From NCBI GenBank assembly GCA_946122785.1, contig CAMGYJ010000008.1:11185475-11249474 (forward strand): 64,000 nucleotides of DNA, written 5' to 3'. A model generated the notes under the pieces. That model had not been told where the DNA came from and did not search any database. It saw only the letters and a program-made list of their open reading frames with translations. This DNA is from Linum tenue. Its lineage: Eukaryota > Streptophyta > Magnoliopsida > Malpighiales > Linaceae. The number at the start of each line of letters is the position of its first letter. Position 1 is the stretch's first letter. Positions 1-11,224 of the stretch are shown here, one piece after another. Both the position numbers and the translations under genes were made by a program.

Positions 1-596
1 CATTAGGAAGTCAAACAACCGAGCGTTTTCCTGCTGCGCTCTAACTCTCCTGGAGACGTCGCATGTGCAGTGGCCGCAGGTACAGATTGGCGGCGGAGTA
101 ATAGCAGCTGCTTCCTCCCAGAAAGACCTCAAACTTGTGTAGAACGCCGAAACAGTATGCTTCTCCTGCTGGAGAAGACTGATCAATCGCCGCAATTCGT
201 AGGCGCGAGTGCGCTTCCTTGACCAAAACGCTCACGAAGATCCGTCCATATTTCACTTGCGTGTTCAGCAAAGCGAATACTCCCGCGAATCTCCTTATCC
301 ATTGACGTTTTTAACCACCCTTTAACCATCGCGTCACAGCGCGTCCAAGCTCCGAGCTCTCTAGGATCGTTCGGCTTGGGTAGGGTTCCATCCACGAAGC
401 AATATTTATCCTTCGCGATAAGCGCATCTTTCATATCCAGAGACCATTCTCCGTAGTTAGATGCGGTCAGGATCTCGCCCACGAGCATGTTGCCAGGGCT
501 ATCGGAGTTGTGCAGCTGGAGAACCGACAGAAGCTCATCGTCGGATTTGCTGGAAGAGACTCCTTTATTCTTGACATCTTCATCACCAGTACCCAT
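1..596 (-). pseudogene. copia gag, N-terminal part, frameshifted
   Basis: The reading frame from the ATG at 596 down to 183 gives 137 residues with the plant copia gag N-terminal signature: the NYGEWS block near residue 48, then the paired tryptophan motifs GAWTRCDAMVKGWL and EIWTDLRERFGQG of the UBN2-type gag domain. Near 183-220 the frame breaks. Gag-like sequence goes on to the window edge in another frame, including a CTCGHCTCD-like cysteine block near 60-75 (minus strand). A single indel explains this best. The protein would coat the element's RNA; this copy is probably dead. Confidence 0.7.
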
Positions 597-643
597 GGCG
601 GTTAGGAGGTAGGGGACAACTGGAGCTTACTGCTCTGATACAA

Positions 644-947
644 TGTAAGATTGTGAAAAGAGAAGAGAAGAAGACGCTTGATTTATAGTGGTTCTTCCTC
701 ACGTTAGTGAGGCTTACGTCCACTGTAGAAGTTTTGCTCTTTATTATTTCATGGTTTGGCTCTGGCCATACATTGATTTATATACCCTGTTACAGCAAAG
801 TCTCCTAGGGCATACATGGAGTTACAGCTACGTAGAGGAGAAGGAATATGCTGATTCCCTTCTGATACAACCGTGTCCTCTACGTGGACTGCATGGGCCA
901 AAGATTGCTTGGGCTGAAGTGAGGGCTGGCCCAATATCCCATTCCCA
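644..947 (-). repeat. 5' LTR of the edge copia element, with adjacent PBS
   Basis: The minus-strand LTR ends ...CTTACA at 644. It is followed at once (631-643) by TTGTATCAGAGCA, the usual plant copia primer-binding site matching initiator tRNA-Met. The 5' end of the LTR is set at 947, where the minus strand reads TGGGAATGGG. This end is an estimate because the second LTR is outside the window. Confidence 0.6.
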
Positions 948-1371
948 GACCCCTCTCTAAGGGGAAATTTAAGGGGACGCGGGTACCGAAAACGAAACGC
1001 CGGAAAAAATCGGTCGCCGAAAAAGGCAGGAGTCGCTGGTTAGTTTCCGGCCAGGGAAGGGACGCCGCAGAATATACAAGTTTTTTTAATTAATTTAATT
1101 ATTGAAAATTAATAAAATTGTACAATTACTATATTGTTCTTCATTAAATTGGATTAATATGAGCCCTTAAATTTTAATGAAGTGGAAGAGTTGAGATTCA
1201 CTTAGCCATGTTACTAAGGTACCCCTAGTCACCTGATCTTAGCCCCATACATTGTTCACTACACACTTGTGCATCCCAGTGAACCACAAGACCAATGTAG
1301 AGTACCTTCTCTAATTTATACGGAACTTTCGAAACACCCAAAATATTTATACGTGATTCTCAAAAATTTCA
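948..1371. other. AT-rich intergenic stretch, no gene seen
   Basis: No convincing ORF, RNA gene or repeat boundary. The first 120 bases are GC-rich and repetitive in feel; the rest is AT-rich. Confidence 0.5.
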
Positions 1372-1376
1372 AGGAC

Positions 1377-1673
1377 TATAGCGTACCAGCCGGTCGAGTG
1401 AGTCAACCGAACCGAACTGGTCACGCGTGTTTGTAGCCTGTTCCCTTCCTCCTCACGTTTGTTCCAAGGGAATTAGGTTTTTATCTTTCTCATATATATG
1501 GCTGTGAACTAGGTGAAGGCCTTAAGGTTCTGTAATAAAAAACATACATTGAATAAGAGTATGTCGAGAGCTCTGTCTCTCTGTGGAGTAGTCTCGTTCT
1601 TATGGAATGGGGAAACCACGTAAACTGAGTATTGTGTGCTTGATTTATATTTCCGCAATATCGATTTCTATTA
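1377..1673 (+). repeat. 5' LTR of the 1377-7245 copia element
   Basis: Matches 6950-7245 over its whole length. It contains TCATATATATGG (candidate TATA region) and CTGTAATAAAA (candidate polyadenylation region). It ends CTATTA directly before the PBS. Confidence 0.92.
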
Positions 1674-1685
1674 TGGTATCAGAGC
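1674..1685 (+). other. Primer-binding site (tRNA-iMet)
   Basis: TGGTATCAGAGC directly follows the 5' LTR. It is the standard plant copia primer-binding site and fixes the element's orientation. Confidence 0.9.
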
Positions 1686-1757
1686 TGCCCTCGATCTTGG
1701 GTTAGTTCTCTCTTCGTGCTGTCTTGGTTTTAGGGTTTCATTGGTAACGTCAACACC

Positions 1758-3682
1758 ATGAGCGACGGTGACAAGGATGATCTCGGCAAGGGTATTTTCA
1801 GTGGCACTAATTCAGCCGCAACCCAAGTCATCGACGCATCTTCTCCTTTGCATCTTCATCCATCTGATCACCCCAATCTCATGTTCGTTAGTGATTCATT
1901 GACCGACACGAACTATGGAGAATGGGCTGCCGAGATGTCAAACTCTTTGATTGCAAAGAATCAGTGCAGTCGAAATCGCGCATTAATACATAAAAACTTA
2001 CGTTTTTACATATCCAGGCCACCAAAACGTTTCAGTTTCTACCTAAAGTCGCTTAGTCACAAAACTGGTAATAACATGGGTAAAATCGGTAAGATCGCTT
2101 AAAATCGGTAAAATCGCAATTTTGAAGCGTTTTTATACGATTTTGATCATCTCATCAAAATGTTCTAATTGGCCCAGAATGATTAATTTTGGAGACATAT
2201 CAGCAAAAAATATAAAAAGGAAAACATGATTCATCACTCGTTCTACAACTAGTGTCGAGATAGGGGCTTCACATTAGGTTGAAAAGATACCTGATGGTAT
2301 TCTCAACAACCGTTGACCTTCTATTAGTTTTCTCCCTTAATCTTCACCCATGGCTCTTACCTGGGTTACGATAAAAGTTTATGAGTAATTGATCAAATGT
2401 AATTATGTAAACTCAAACCAGCTTATGAGAATTTGGATTCTCAAACTCGTTACGGGTTACGATATACGTTTATGAGCTTATTATTAATATGTTATGATTT
2501 TTCTCTACTTTTGAGTCAACACAAATTGGTTTATGTGTTAGATATTACATTTTAATTATGAATTTCATGTAGTTATTCACTTATCTAAAACCTACACACT
2601 CACATTTTACATACTATATGTTGTACTTAACATATTTTAGCTATTTTAGAGAGTGCGTAAAAACTTACGCTTTTACGCTTTGATTCTACGTTTTACGATT
2701 TTACCCATTTATCACTTCTAGGTAGAATCGCGTTTTTAACTGCATTGCAAAGAATAAGCTAGGGTTCGTTACTGGCGATACCCCGCGCCCTAGCAACGGT
2801 CTTCATCTAGAAGCCTGGGTTCGCTGTAATGCAGCCGTGGTCGGCTGGCTTCGCACAGCCATGAGCTGCGATATCAGGAGCAGCATTGGTACTGGGCTCA
2901 CGGCGAAAGAGATCTGGGACTAGCTGAAAGAGAGTTTCAGCACTGGTAACCTTCCTCGTCGGTACAAGCTTCGACGCGAAATCATGGCGCTTCGTCAAGA
3001 GCAATTAAGCGTGGCTGGTTTTTTATGCGAAGATTAAAAAGCTGTGGGATGATTGGCTCACTCTTGACCCACCAACGAAGTGCACATGTAGGAAGTGCAC
3101 TTGTGACGTTGAACGTAGAACACGAGCTTCCCATGACGACATGCACCTCCTCGACTTCCTTCTCGGTTTGGATAAAGGCATTTCTGTTGTGCGCACGTAG
3201 CTCCTATCAATGCAGCCGAATCCTAGCCTCGATGAGGCTTAGCATATGGTCGCCAACGAAGACCAGCAACATAGCCTCTCCGACTCTCGGCCACGCATTG
3301 ATGCTACAACTTTTCAAGGCAAAGGCGAGCAAGCGGTTGGTTCGGGTAAGACTACCGTGGCTGTGAGCAAGGGGGAGTATGCTCGAACTCCCGACGGTAG
3401 ACCCTTATGTCTTCACTGTAAAAAACCAGGCCATTTGCGTGAAACTTGCTATGAGCTGAATGGGTGGCGTTCGAAGGGAGCTGGTCGGGGAGGAGGAGAG
3501 CGCCCCCGTCGCCGCACCAATGGACACAAGCAGCGACTGTTAAGATCGACATTGGCGCAGTCCCGGGACTCACAGCGGCACAAGTAGCTCAACTAAGAGC
3601 TTTCCTTCATCCAGACTCAACACCTACGGCTGGGATGGCTGTCAATATGACAGGTAATATGTTCACTGAATCTTGTACTTAG
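1758..3682 (+). pseudogene. copia gag, interrupted by a MITE and by stops
   Basis: The ATG at 1758 opens a gag frame with a NYGEWAAEM block like that of the neighbouring element. The frame is cut at 1961 by a MITE and resumes at 2744-2755 with the duplicated target. After this come the GWLRTAM and AKEIWD gag motifs, then several stops (for example a TAG near 2921) and frame changes. A zinc knuckle C-x2-C-x4-H-x4-C (CLHCKKPGHLRETC) is readable near 3410-3455. Intact copia gag binds genomic RNA in virus-like particles; this copy cannot make a full protein. Confidence 0.85.
1962..2743. mobile_element. Non-autonomous DNA transposon (MITE, 782 bp) inside gag
   Basis: The 12-bp string attgcaaagaat occurs at 1950-1961 and 2744-2755 on either side of the insert, while the gag reading frame needs it once. 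The ends are imperfect inverted repeats: GCAGTCGAAATCGCG at the left and GCAGTTAAAAACGCG read inward from the right, with further partly inverted cttacg/cgtaag blocks inside. There is no coding capacity. Several aatcggtaaaatcg-like short direct repeats lie near 2082-2118. The long target duplication suggests a MULE- or hAT-derived MITE. The superfamily is uncertain because part of the 12 bp may belong to the terminal repeat. Confidence 0.75.
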
Positions 3683-6600
3683 ATTATTGACTCAGGGTGT
3701 AATGAGCATATAGTAAATGATCGATCATTGTTTGTTGGTGAGCTCGACATGTGTTCTCCGCTCCAGGTTTGAATTCCTAATGGCAAAGGGGTTTTTATTC
3801 ATGGTATTGGCACAACCAGATTATCTAATGGGCTGGTTCTACGTCGTGTCTTGCACGTTCCGGATTTTCAGTGCAATCTATTATCAGTCAGTCGCCTCAC
3901 TGCGGATCATTCAGTTGCAGTGATATTCTTAAGTGGTTTCTGTGTCATTCAGGACTTGCGTTCGAGGAAGCTGATTGGGATGGGGACACATCTTGATGGC
4001 TTATATCATCTACGATTGTTCGGTGGCTGTCACTCCGTACCATTGACGGCGCAGAAGGCAGGCACTGCATTAGATATCTGGCATTCGAGGCTTGGTCACC
4101 CGTCTGGGGCGAAGTTACTGGCTCTGCAGCCTTTCATTTCTAGTCCTTTAATCATCAATAAAGACCCGTGTGATTCTTGTTTACGGGCGAAGCAGATTAG
4201 ACTTCCTTTTGACCACAATACTATTCACACTAAGGATTGTTTTGAACTTATTCATATCGACATTTGGGGTGGCTATCATGAAGCTTCCGTTACTGGTGCT
4301 CATTATTTTCTTACCATAGTCGATGATTCTAGCCGGGCTGTTTGGGTTTTCTTGTTGAAGCAAAATTCTGAAGTTGCAAGATATCTCTTACTCTTCTGTA
4401 ATCAGGTTCGAACGCAGTATAGCAAGATTGTTCGCCAAATTTAGGCGGATAATGGTCGAGAATTCTCCACTTCGGAATTGTGTGACTATTATGAGAATGA
4501 AGGGATAGTCTTACAAACCTCATGTACTGAAACGCCCCAGCAGAATGGGGTTGTCGAGCGAAAGCATCGTCATCTCCTTGAGACAGCTCGCGCTCTTCGT
4601 CTCCATGCAGGTCTTCCCCTTCAGTTCTGGGGAGAGTGCGTCTTAACGAAAGCTTATCTGATCAATCGAATGCCTCTGGTGCCGCTCGGCAAAAAGAGTC
4701 CCTTTCAGGTTCTGTTCGGGCGTGCTCCCAGGTATGATCACCTGCGAGTTATGGGTTGTCTTGCTTATGCCAAGAACACCCATCCTCATCTTGACAAATT
4801 TGAAGATCGTGGTCGCCCAGGGGTGTTTATTGGCTATCCCACTACCAGTGGGGTTATCATATTTATGATCTCGAGAAGCGTACTATCTACACCTCTCGTG
4901 ATGTCCGATTTTTTGAAGCCCTTCTTCCTTACCAGTCCAAGGAATTTCAAGGTGCTTCCCCTCCCATGGCACGTGAACTAGAGGACCAGCAGGGGGCTCC
5001 CTTTCGCATCATTGATGAACTTCCCTTACCTGTTCCATTTTCATCTCTTGAGGTTCCCCAAAAGGAGGCCCATGCACTGGATGAGTCTACGTCCCCCTCG
5101 GTCGAGAGCTCCCCTTCATCCCCCAGCCCGGCCACGTCATCTTCCTCACCTCACATCACTTCACCGGCTTCGTCACCTTCCTCACCCGACATCACTCCTT
5201 CGGTCAATGTCAATCAACCGAACGTGGAGCCCCGCCGTGGTCTTCGAGCTCGTCATCCTCCAAAAGCTCTCCTAGATATCTACGACGGTGAGCTCACTAG
5301 CGCTTCTACCTCTATTCGCCATCCGATGGCTAACCATGTTAGTTATCATCTCCTATCTACACCCCATCGTGCTTTTGTCGCTAGCATCACTCATCATCCA
5401 GAGCCGCAGTTCTATCACCAGGCGGTTCAGTTTCTGCATTGGCGTCTGGCCATGCAGGTCGAGATCTCGGCCCTGGTTGTTAACGGCACCTAGAATCTTG
5501 TTCATCTCCCACCTGGCAAGCGTACCATTGACTGTAAATGGGTTTACAAAATTAAATTTTTGCCAGATGGTTCTATTGAGCGATATAAAGCACGTTTGGT
5601 GGCGAAAGGCTTTACTCAAATCGAAGGGATCGATTATCATGACACCTTTACGCCTGTAGCTAAACTTGTCACAGTTCGCTGCCTCTTGGCTCTTGCAGTC
5701 ACTCCTGGTTGGTTCATCCACCAACTTGATGTCAACAATGCGTTTTTACATGGGGATCTGCATGAAGAAGTCTACATGAAGGTTCCCCAAGGTTTTAGTC
5801 AGCCTGGTGATGATTGAGTTTGTCTTCTGCATAAGTCTATCTATGGTTTGAAGCAAGCCTCTAGAAATTGGTATCAGAAGTTCTCTGCAGCATTGGTGGA
5901 GTTTGGTTTTCGTCAGAGCCGTGCTGACCATTCTCTATTCACTTTTCGAACGACCACCTCTTTTGTTGTGGCTCTCATCTATGTCGATGATGTCATCCTG
6001 GAAGGTGATGATCTTTCCTTCATCCAGCGAGTTAAATACTTCTTGCATGATCGTTTCACTATCAATGACTTGGGTCCGCTTAAGTACTTCTTGGGAATCG
6101 AGGTTGCTCGTTCTCCGCGTGAGGTGGTCATCAATCAACGTAAATATGTCTTAGACACCCTTGCTGACTCCGTTCTCCCCGCACCTCGTCCGTGCGCGTC
6201 TCCCATCGAGCAGAATCATCAGTTGGGTCGCCAGGAATCTCCTCCTGCAGCATATCCTAGTTCTTTCCGAAGATTAGTTGGTCGCCTTCTGTATCTCACT
6301 GTGACCCGCCCTGACATCACATATACTGTTAATCTCCTCAGTCAGGCCGTTCACGCTCCTATTCAGACGCATTGGGACGCAGCTCATCGCGTACTACGCT
6401 ACCTCAAGCAATCCCCTGGTCGCGGTTTGTTTTTTTCCTACGGATAACTCGCTGTTTTTAACGGGTTTCTTTGATGCATACTGGGCTGGGTGCCCCTCTT
6501 CTCTTCGATCCACCACTGGGAAGGGTATCTTCTTTGTCTTGGTTCTTCCCCTATCTCCTAGCGTTCCAAGAAACAGTCAGTCGTTGCCTGTTCTTCTGCT

Positions 6601-6942
6601 GAGGCTGAGTTCCGTTCTATGGCTAGTAGAATCAGTGATATCATCTGGTTACTTTGGCTGCTTTGCGAACTGGGTGCTCCACAGTCTGGCCCGACACCTC
6701 TCTACTGCGACAGTCAAGCTGCTCTTCATAACGCTGCTAATCCGGTCTTCCATAAGCGTACTAAGCATGTGAAAATGGATTGCTACTTCGTTCGCGAGCG
6801 TGTCCAATCTCATGACATTTCTACCGCAAAATCGCAACTGCTGAGCAACCTGCGGATATCTTCACCAACGGTCTAGGTGATGATCATTTTCAACGTCTGT
6901 TGTCCAAGCTTGGCATGTTCGATCTTCATGCCTCCGCTTGAG
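3683..6942 (+). pseudogene. copia pol: protease, integrase, RT, RNase H (degenerate)
   Basis: Domains appear in Ty1/copia order. Protease: IDSGCNEHIV near 3685, where copia usually has D-S/T-G-A. Integrase zinc finger H-H-C-C with WHSRLGHP near 4080 and CDSCLRAKQ near 4170. Integrase catalytic D in IHIDIWGG, D in ADNGREF, E in NGVVERKHR (4250-4570). RT YVDD near 5980 with KGFTQ and GLKQASRNW upstream. RNase H with YCDSQAAL and KRTKHV near 6700-6770. At least four in-frame stops (for example near 4441, 5493, 5816 and 6446) and frame changes kill it. It ends with a TGA at 6940 next to the polypurine tract gagggggag (6941-6949). Confidence 0.92.
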
Positions 6943-6949
6943 GGGGAGT

Positions 6950-7245
6950 ATAGCGGACCAGCCGGTCGAGTGAGTCAACCGAATCGAACTGGTCACGCGT
7001 GTCTGTAGCCTGTTCCCTTCCTCCTCATGTTTGTTCCAAGGGAATTGGGTTTTTAGTCTTTCTCATATATATGGCCGTGAACTAGGTGAAGGCCTTAAGG
7101 TTCTGTAATAAAAACATACATCGAATAAGAGTATCTCGAGAGCTCTGTCTCTCCGTGGAGTAGTCTCGTTCTTATGGAACGGGGAAACCACGTAAACTGA
7201 GTGTTGTGTGCTTGATTTATATTTCCGCAATATTGATTTCTATTA
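6950..7245 (+). repeat. 3' LTR of the 1377-7245 copia element
   Basis: Starts TATAGCGG right after the polypurine tract and ends CTATTA. The target duplication aggac follows at 7246-7250. About 96 percent identical to the 5' LTR by hand alignment. Confidence 0.92.
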
Positions 7246-7250
7246 AGGAC

Positions 7251-7987
7251 CATAGTCTAGCTCCACCCCTGGGTAGTGAAAACCGAAAACTGATATTGGT
7301 GGTTAATAATGTCGATGCGTGAAGCGACCACAGGTCAGAGAGTGAGAGAAGGAGAGGGAAATTTGGAATTGGAATTTAGACTCTAGAGAGAAGGAGAGGG
7401 AAATTAAGCTTACTGGGCGGGCTTGCGACTTGGCGGGCTTGGGACAAGTCGGATGGGCTGGGTGCACTTGGGAGTGGTTGGGTTTGTGAGCCAAATTCTC
7501 GATATTTCGCCCACGAATTCACCGTTCGCTTAATGATTTCACAAAATTGTTTAAAATCGGACCAGATCGTGATTGTTTTTAACCTTATAACCAAAAACAA
7601 ACCAAAGTGTTTGTACAAATGTTTTCGGTAGCAATTTTGGACCGGAATCCGGATTATACGTTACGATTTCTGATTTGATCGAAAACCTTTTCCCACCCCC
7701 TAATTTTGTAACTAGATCCAGCCGTTCATGACAAGAGTACCTGTAGTCAAAACGAAAGAAAACGACAAGCGGTTCCTTTGTAGTTTTTGTCTCGAGTTTC
7801 TGCCATGTGCCCATTACATTTTTTTTCAATAATATTTATTTCAAAGGTATATGCTGGCCTCGTTTGTTTCAATTCTACATAATGAAACAAAAAAGATGTA
7901 TGAACTGTTATCGACCCTCCTCTCCTCTATGTTCTTAATTACATCAAATTTTAACTTATTTACAAATCCACCCCTTGCATTTTGTAG
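7251..7987. other. Intergenic region upstream of Gnk2 gene 1
   Basis: No gene is visible. The block gagaaggagagggaaatt occurs twice (about 7347 and 7389), so there is a small local duplication. Short ORFs here have no family features. Confidence 0.5.
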
Positions 7988-7994
7988 TATAAAT
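7988..7994 (+). promoter_or_regulatory. TATA box of Gnk2-like gene 1
   Basis: TATAAAT within the block GTAGTATAAATT, about 100 bp before the ATG. The same block, at a similar distance, precedes the other three paralogues, which supports it as the conserved core promoter. Confidence 0.65.
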
Positions 7995-8089
7995 TAAATT
8001 GAACCATCGACGAACCATGAAGCCCATTAACAAAAAAGCATCAGTATCCCAATACCTTACTTCTATAACCCTTCCCCTTCATCACCATC

Positions 8090-8530
8090 ATGGCTCATTC
8101 CTTCACACCCTTCTTCCTTGCCCTACAATTCATACTGATCACAACCACGAAAGTACTCGAAAACGTCGTCGTCGTCAAAGGCGATCCAGACCTAACTTTC
8201 ATCTCGGCTCTCTGCGGCTCAGAGTACGATATCAGTTCTTTCAGGAAGGGTCAAGCCACGAGGCTCACAGAAGGCGACGTCTGGTTCGCAAGCTCCCATT
8301 CCCCGTTCTGCAGCGCTACCGGTGACGACGAAGGCACGCCCCAAATGTATGGTAGGGCGACATGTTCGGGCTCCATTTCTCAGGAGGACTGCAAGTATTG
8401 TCTCGCCGTTGCGCAGGACCAGTTGCTGAATGCTAACATCTGCCACGATCAGTACGGCGCCCAAATCACCTTTGCGAGTTGCTCCTTGAGGTACGAGACC
8501 TGTGAGATTGAAGAATGTACGTCGTTATGA
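8090..8530 (+). CDS. Secreted Gnk2/DUF26-type cysteine-rich protein (ginkbilobin-like), copy 1
   Basis: 146 residues, one exon, ATG at 8090 in the context ATCATGGC. A hydrophobic signal peptide (about residues 1-26) precedes a mature domain starting near GDPDLTF. The Gnk2/stress-antifungal (PF01657) signature C-x8-C-x2-C is present as CSGSISQEDCKYC after the typical YGRAT, followed by a SCSLRYE-like end that matches the ginkbilobin C-terminal layout. Single-domain proteins of this family are apoplastic; ginkbilobin-2 binds mannose and inhibits fungi. Compared with copies 2-4, this copy has VVVVK in place of the VR-type spacer after the signal peptide, lacks the Cys four residues after the C-x8-C-x2-C motif, and has an extra Cys near the C-terminus (ETCEIEEC). 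One disulfide may therefore be rearranged. Function is inferred from the family. Confidence 0.9.
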   Translation: MAHSFTPFFLALQFILITTTKVLENVVVVKGDPDLTFISALCGSEYDISSFRKGQATRLTEGDVWFASSHSPFCSATGDDEGTPQMYGRATCSGSISQEDCKYCLAVAQDQLLNANICHDQYGAQITFASCSLRYETCEIEECTSL

Positions 8531-8664
8531 GAATGCTTTGGTATCGTCGGATTTGGATCGTACGAATGATTCTTCTGGACGTCTTTGCTATGTCCTTTTC
8601 TTTTGTATAATTGTACTTGTGATTGTAGCTTTCTTTTTATGTGTGTATAACAAAGTGTGAAAGA

Positions 8665-8670
8665 AATAAA
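8665..8670 (+). terminator. Polyadenylation signal of Gnk2-like gene 1
   Basis: AATAAA in the conserved 3' block caaagtgtgaa..aataaa, which is shared by all four paralogues about 135-175 bp after the stop. Confidence 0.6.
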
Positions 8671-10665
8671 AGCTATGAAGTTGATTAGCCTATGCAAATA
8701 ATAGATTAATGGGCTAGCTCTTACACGGGTAGATTGAAAGGTTGGTCACTAGTATTATTAAAAAGGTACGTTCATGTTTAGTTATTTAAAATATTTAATT
8801 TCGCTTGTAGTCACTGTTTAATTAATTATATCAAGTTTGGCCACCCTCCGTTAATCTCCGTGAACAACGTCAGTTTTTTTTTTGATGACGTGGCTAACAG
8901 AATCACTCAATCAACCTAATTTAATCAAAATATTTTTATACCCGATCTGCCATGTCATCAAAACCGGCAACGTCATGAAAAATGAACCAAGTTGTGGCTG
9001 ACCCAACCCTATCCCACCCGACCCACTCCCCTTTCTGTTAGAGTAGTCAAAAAAGAGTAAAGGAAATACCACATTGGTGGGAGAAGGAAAGTGCAAGTGG
9101 TTTGATTGGAGGGACTCCTGGGGGTGGTTTGCCTAAATCTTACCCGCAACAACATAGTGGGGGCAAATAAACACTCTAAGGAGAGTGATCAAAATCACGC
9201 CCGTTTTCTCAATACTGTTCCCCTGACACTTTCTTGTCCACAAAATCCGATTCAACTTCCAGTCTTCCAACCACAAGGTTATGATACTTTTTAGAACTCA
9301 ACTCGATATGAATCATGTTTCGTATCTTTCAATATTACACTACTAATTATCTTCTCAATTATATTCATTAATCAACTTTGTTTCAAATTCAGAATTTACA
9401 AAATCCAGACTCTCAGTTTCATTTGCTAAATTCAAACTCAACTCGAAGGTCGAACTTGATCAAGAACAACAATCATGCATGCTCAAACCTTAATTCATAA
9501 GAATAGAATGCAGAAATGCATCAAATGACAAACAAAAACAACCCTAGATTCGTATGTAGTGAGTGCCAGTCATTCTCAATCTACCACACCTATCATAATG
9601 AAACAAAATGGGTCAATTACTAAGCTGATATGTGTGGTTGGTCCCACATATGCACTGAAGTGTATGGGATGTGCCGGCAAATAAATTGAACACACAAATC
9701 TAATTATAATATTCATAACCCTTAACACTGGATTCAAGTCATACATTAATGAACGAGAAAGAATAAGATGATTCATGAAAAAATGTGGTAAAAGTTGAAG
9801 TCGAGCTGATTTCGAGCGGGTAATTTGTGATTACCTTGACAAGTTTCGTTATTGAGCATTTATCAAATTGAGCCAGGTCGAACTTGTGGTGGGTAATTTT
9901 CACTCAAGCCGAGTCGAACTCGACCTCAAATTTAGTTCGAGTCGAGCAATTTATAAACGAGAAAAGCTTAAATCAGGCGAAAACTAGACTCGAGTGAACT
10001 TGTTTGTACCCCTACATAAACCCAATCAAATTAGGCATTTCCAATAAAAGGTTAAATATACCACTGGGGTACTGTTACAAGTTAACAATTATACATCTCT
10101 ATTATTAATTTGCAGTTTTATGCCCTTGTACTATTGTAACGTAACAAACGTGACCAATTTACACCCCTATGCTACTGGTGGTTTTCAAATGTTCAATTTA
10201 GAATTTTAAAGATAGGGTATGACAAAGTGGAAATAAAAAAGAGGCGCATTTTACAAACGAAAGAGAACAACGACACCGTGTGACGTCCTCCAACCCGGTA
10301 GCCTAGCACGAGTCAACCCACAAGTATTTGTGAATCGTTTTTCTCATTGGGTCGGTCTATCCGCGGGTTCACAACCTTGATCGTATCTACCAAGACAAAA
10401 ATTTGTCAGATTTCTTTTTTTTTTTGAGAAAATTTCCCACATTTCAAATAAGGAAAAAAACATTTATAGTTCTTATGAAAAAAACACATGCACTTGGCCT
10501 GATATTTTAGTCATGTGATTATTAACTATCAAAATTGTAATTCCTAATAGCCTAATACAGTTGGCCCTTGTATACTTAATAGCTGTGTACAAACAAAAGA
10601 TATATAAATTGTGATCAACCCCTCTACATTCTCTTATTTACAATTCCATCCTTTCATTGTTGTAG
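8671..10665. other. Intergenic, AT-rich, no gene seen
   Basis: About 2 kb between Gnk2 copies 1 and 2. There are short ORFs without family features, a short T-run near 8875, and GTCGAG-rich text near 9800-10000. Anonymous repeat remnants are likely, but I can set no boundaries. From about 10430 the sequence becomes the upstream region shared with the other Gnk2 copies. Confidence 0.5.
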
Positions 10666-10673
10666 TATAAATT
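10666..10673 (+). promoter_or_regulatory. TATA box of Gnk2-like gene 2
   Basis: TATAAATT in GTAGTATAAATTGAACATC, 130 bp before the ATG, aligned with the same block in copies 1, 3 and 4. Confidence 0.65.
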
Positions 10674-10795
10674 GAACATCAACCAACCAAGTAGTAGCAT
10701 CATCGAAAAAAAAAAAAAGAAACAAACATACCAAGTAGCAGTAGCACATACAAAAAAGCATCAAATCCCAATTAAGCTCTACTTGATACAACACC

Positions 10796-11224
10796 ATGGC
10801 TAATTCCTCCACACCCTTCTTCCTCCCCTTACTATTCATACTGATCACTACCACGAAAGTGCTCGAAAACGTTCGAGGCGATCCAGACCTAACTTTCATC
10901 TCGGCTCTCTGTGGCTCCGAGTACGACGCCACCTCTTTCAGGAAGGGTCAAGCCACTAGACTCACCGACGGCGACGTCAAATTCGCAAACCCTCGGTCCC
11001 CGTTTTGCAGCGTTACCGCCGATGACGATGGCACATTCCCAATGTACGGAAGGGCTACATGTTCGGACTCCATCTCGCCGGAGGATTGCACTGCTTGCAT
11101 TGCCTATTGCAAAGACCAGTTGGTGAATTACAACATATGCAGCGATCTGTACGGCGCCCAAATCAACGTTGCCAGCTGCTCCTTGAGGTACGAGCCTTAT
11201 GCAATGGACGAATGTACGGCATGA
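10796..11224 (+). CDS. Secreted Gnk2/DUF26-type cysteine-rich protein, copy 2
   Basis: 142 residues, single exon, with a hydrophobic signal peptide (about 1-25) and a mature part from GDPDLTF. The motif CSDSISPEDCTAC gives C-x8-C-x2-C, followed by a further Cys after three residues (CIAYC). Later Cys fall in NIC, ASC and DEC. This is the family's one-domain secreted form, without transmembrane or kinase parts, so it is not a cysteine-rich receptor-like kinase. It lies 2.3 kb downstream of copy 1 in the same orientation. The 5' and 3' flanks are also shared, which points to tandem duplication of a whole gene unit. The likely role is apoplastic antifungal or carbohydrate-binding defence, by family. 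Confidence 0.9.
   Translation: MANSSTPFFLPLLFILITTTKVLENVRGDPDLTFISALCGSEYDATSFRKGQATRLTDGDVKFANPRSPFCSVTADDDGTFPMYGRATCSDSISPEDCTACIAYCKDQLVNYNICSDLYGAQINVASCSLRYEPYAMDECTA

Larger units (their letters stand above)
1..947 (-). mobile_element. Ty1/copia retrotransposon, 5' part only (cut by window edge)
   Basis: Read on the minus strand this is an LTR, a tRNA-iMet-type primer binding site and the start of gag; the rest of the element lies left of the window. The order LTR-PBS-gag and the N-terminal gag protein place it in Ty1/copia. It is related to, but clearly different from, the plus-strand copia element that starts at 1377. Whether the missing part is intact cannot be judged here. Confidence 0.8.
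1377..7245 (+). mobile_element. Complete but degenerate Ty1/copia element with TA...TA LTR termini
   Basis: Two near-identical LTRs (297 and 296 bp) bound a gag-protease-integrase-RT-RNase H order. The 5-bp duplication aggac flanks it at 1372-1376 and 7246-7250, so both ends are fixed. A hand comparison of the LTRs finds about 12 substitutions and two 1-base indels, roughly 4 percent, so it is not recent. The coding region has many stops and a 782-bp MITE in gag. The LTRs begin TATAG and end CTATTA instead of TG...CA. Confidence 0.92.

Noticed and set aside
5012..5275. 87-residue Pro/Arg/His-rich ORF
   Set aside because: Out-of-frame reading of the Ser/Pro-rich linker between integrase and RT of the copia element.
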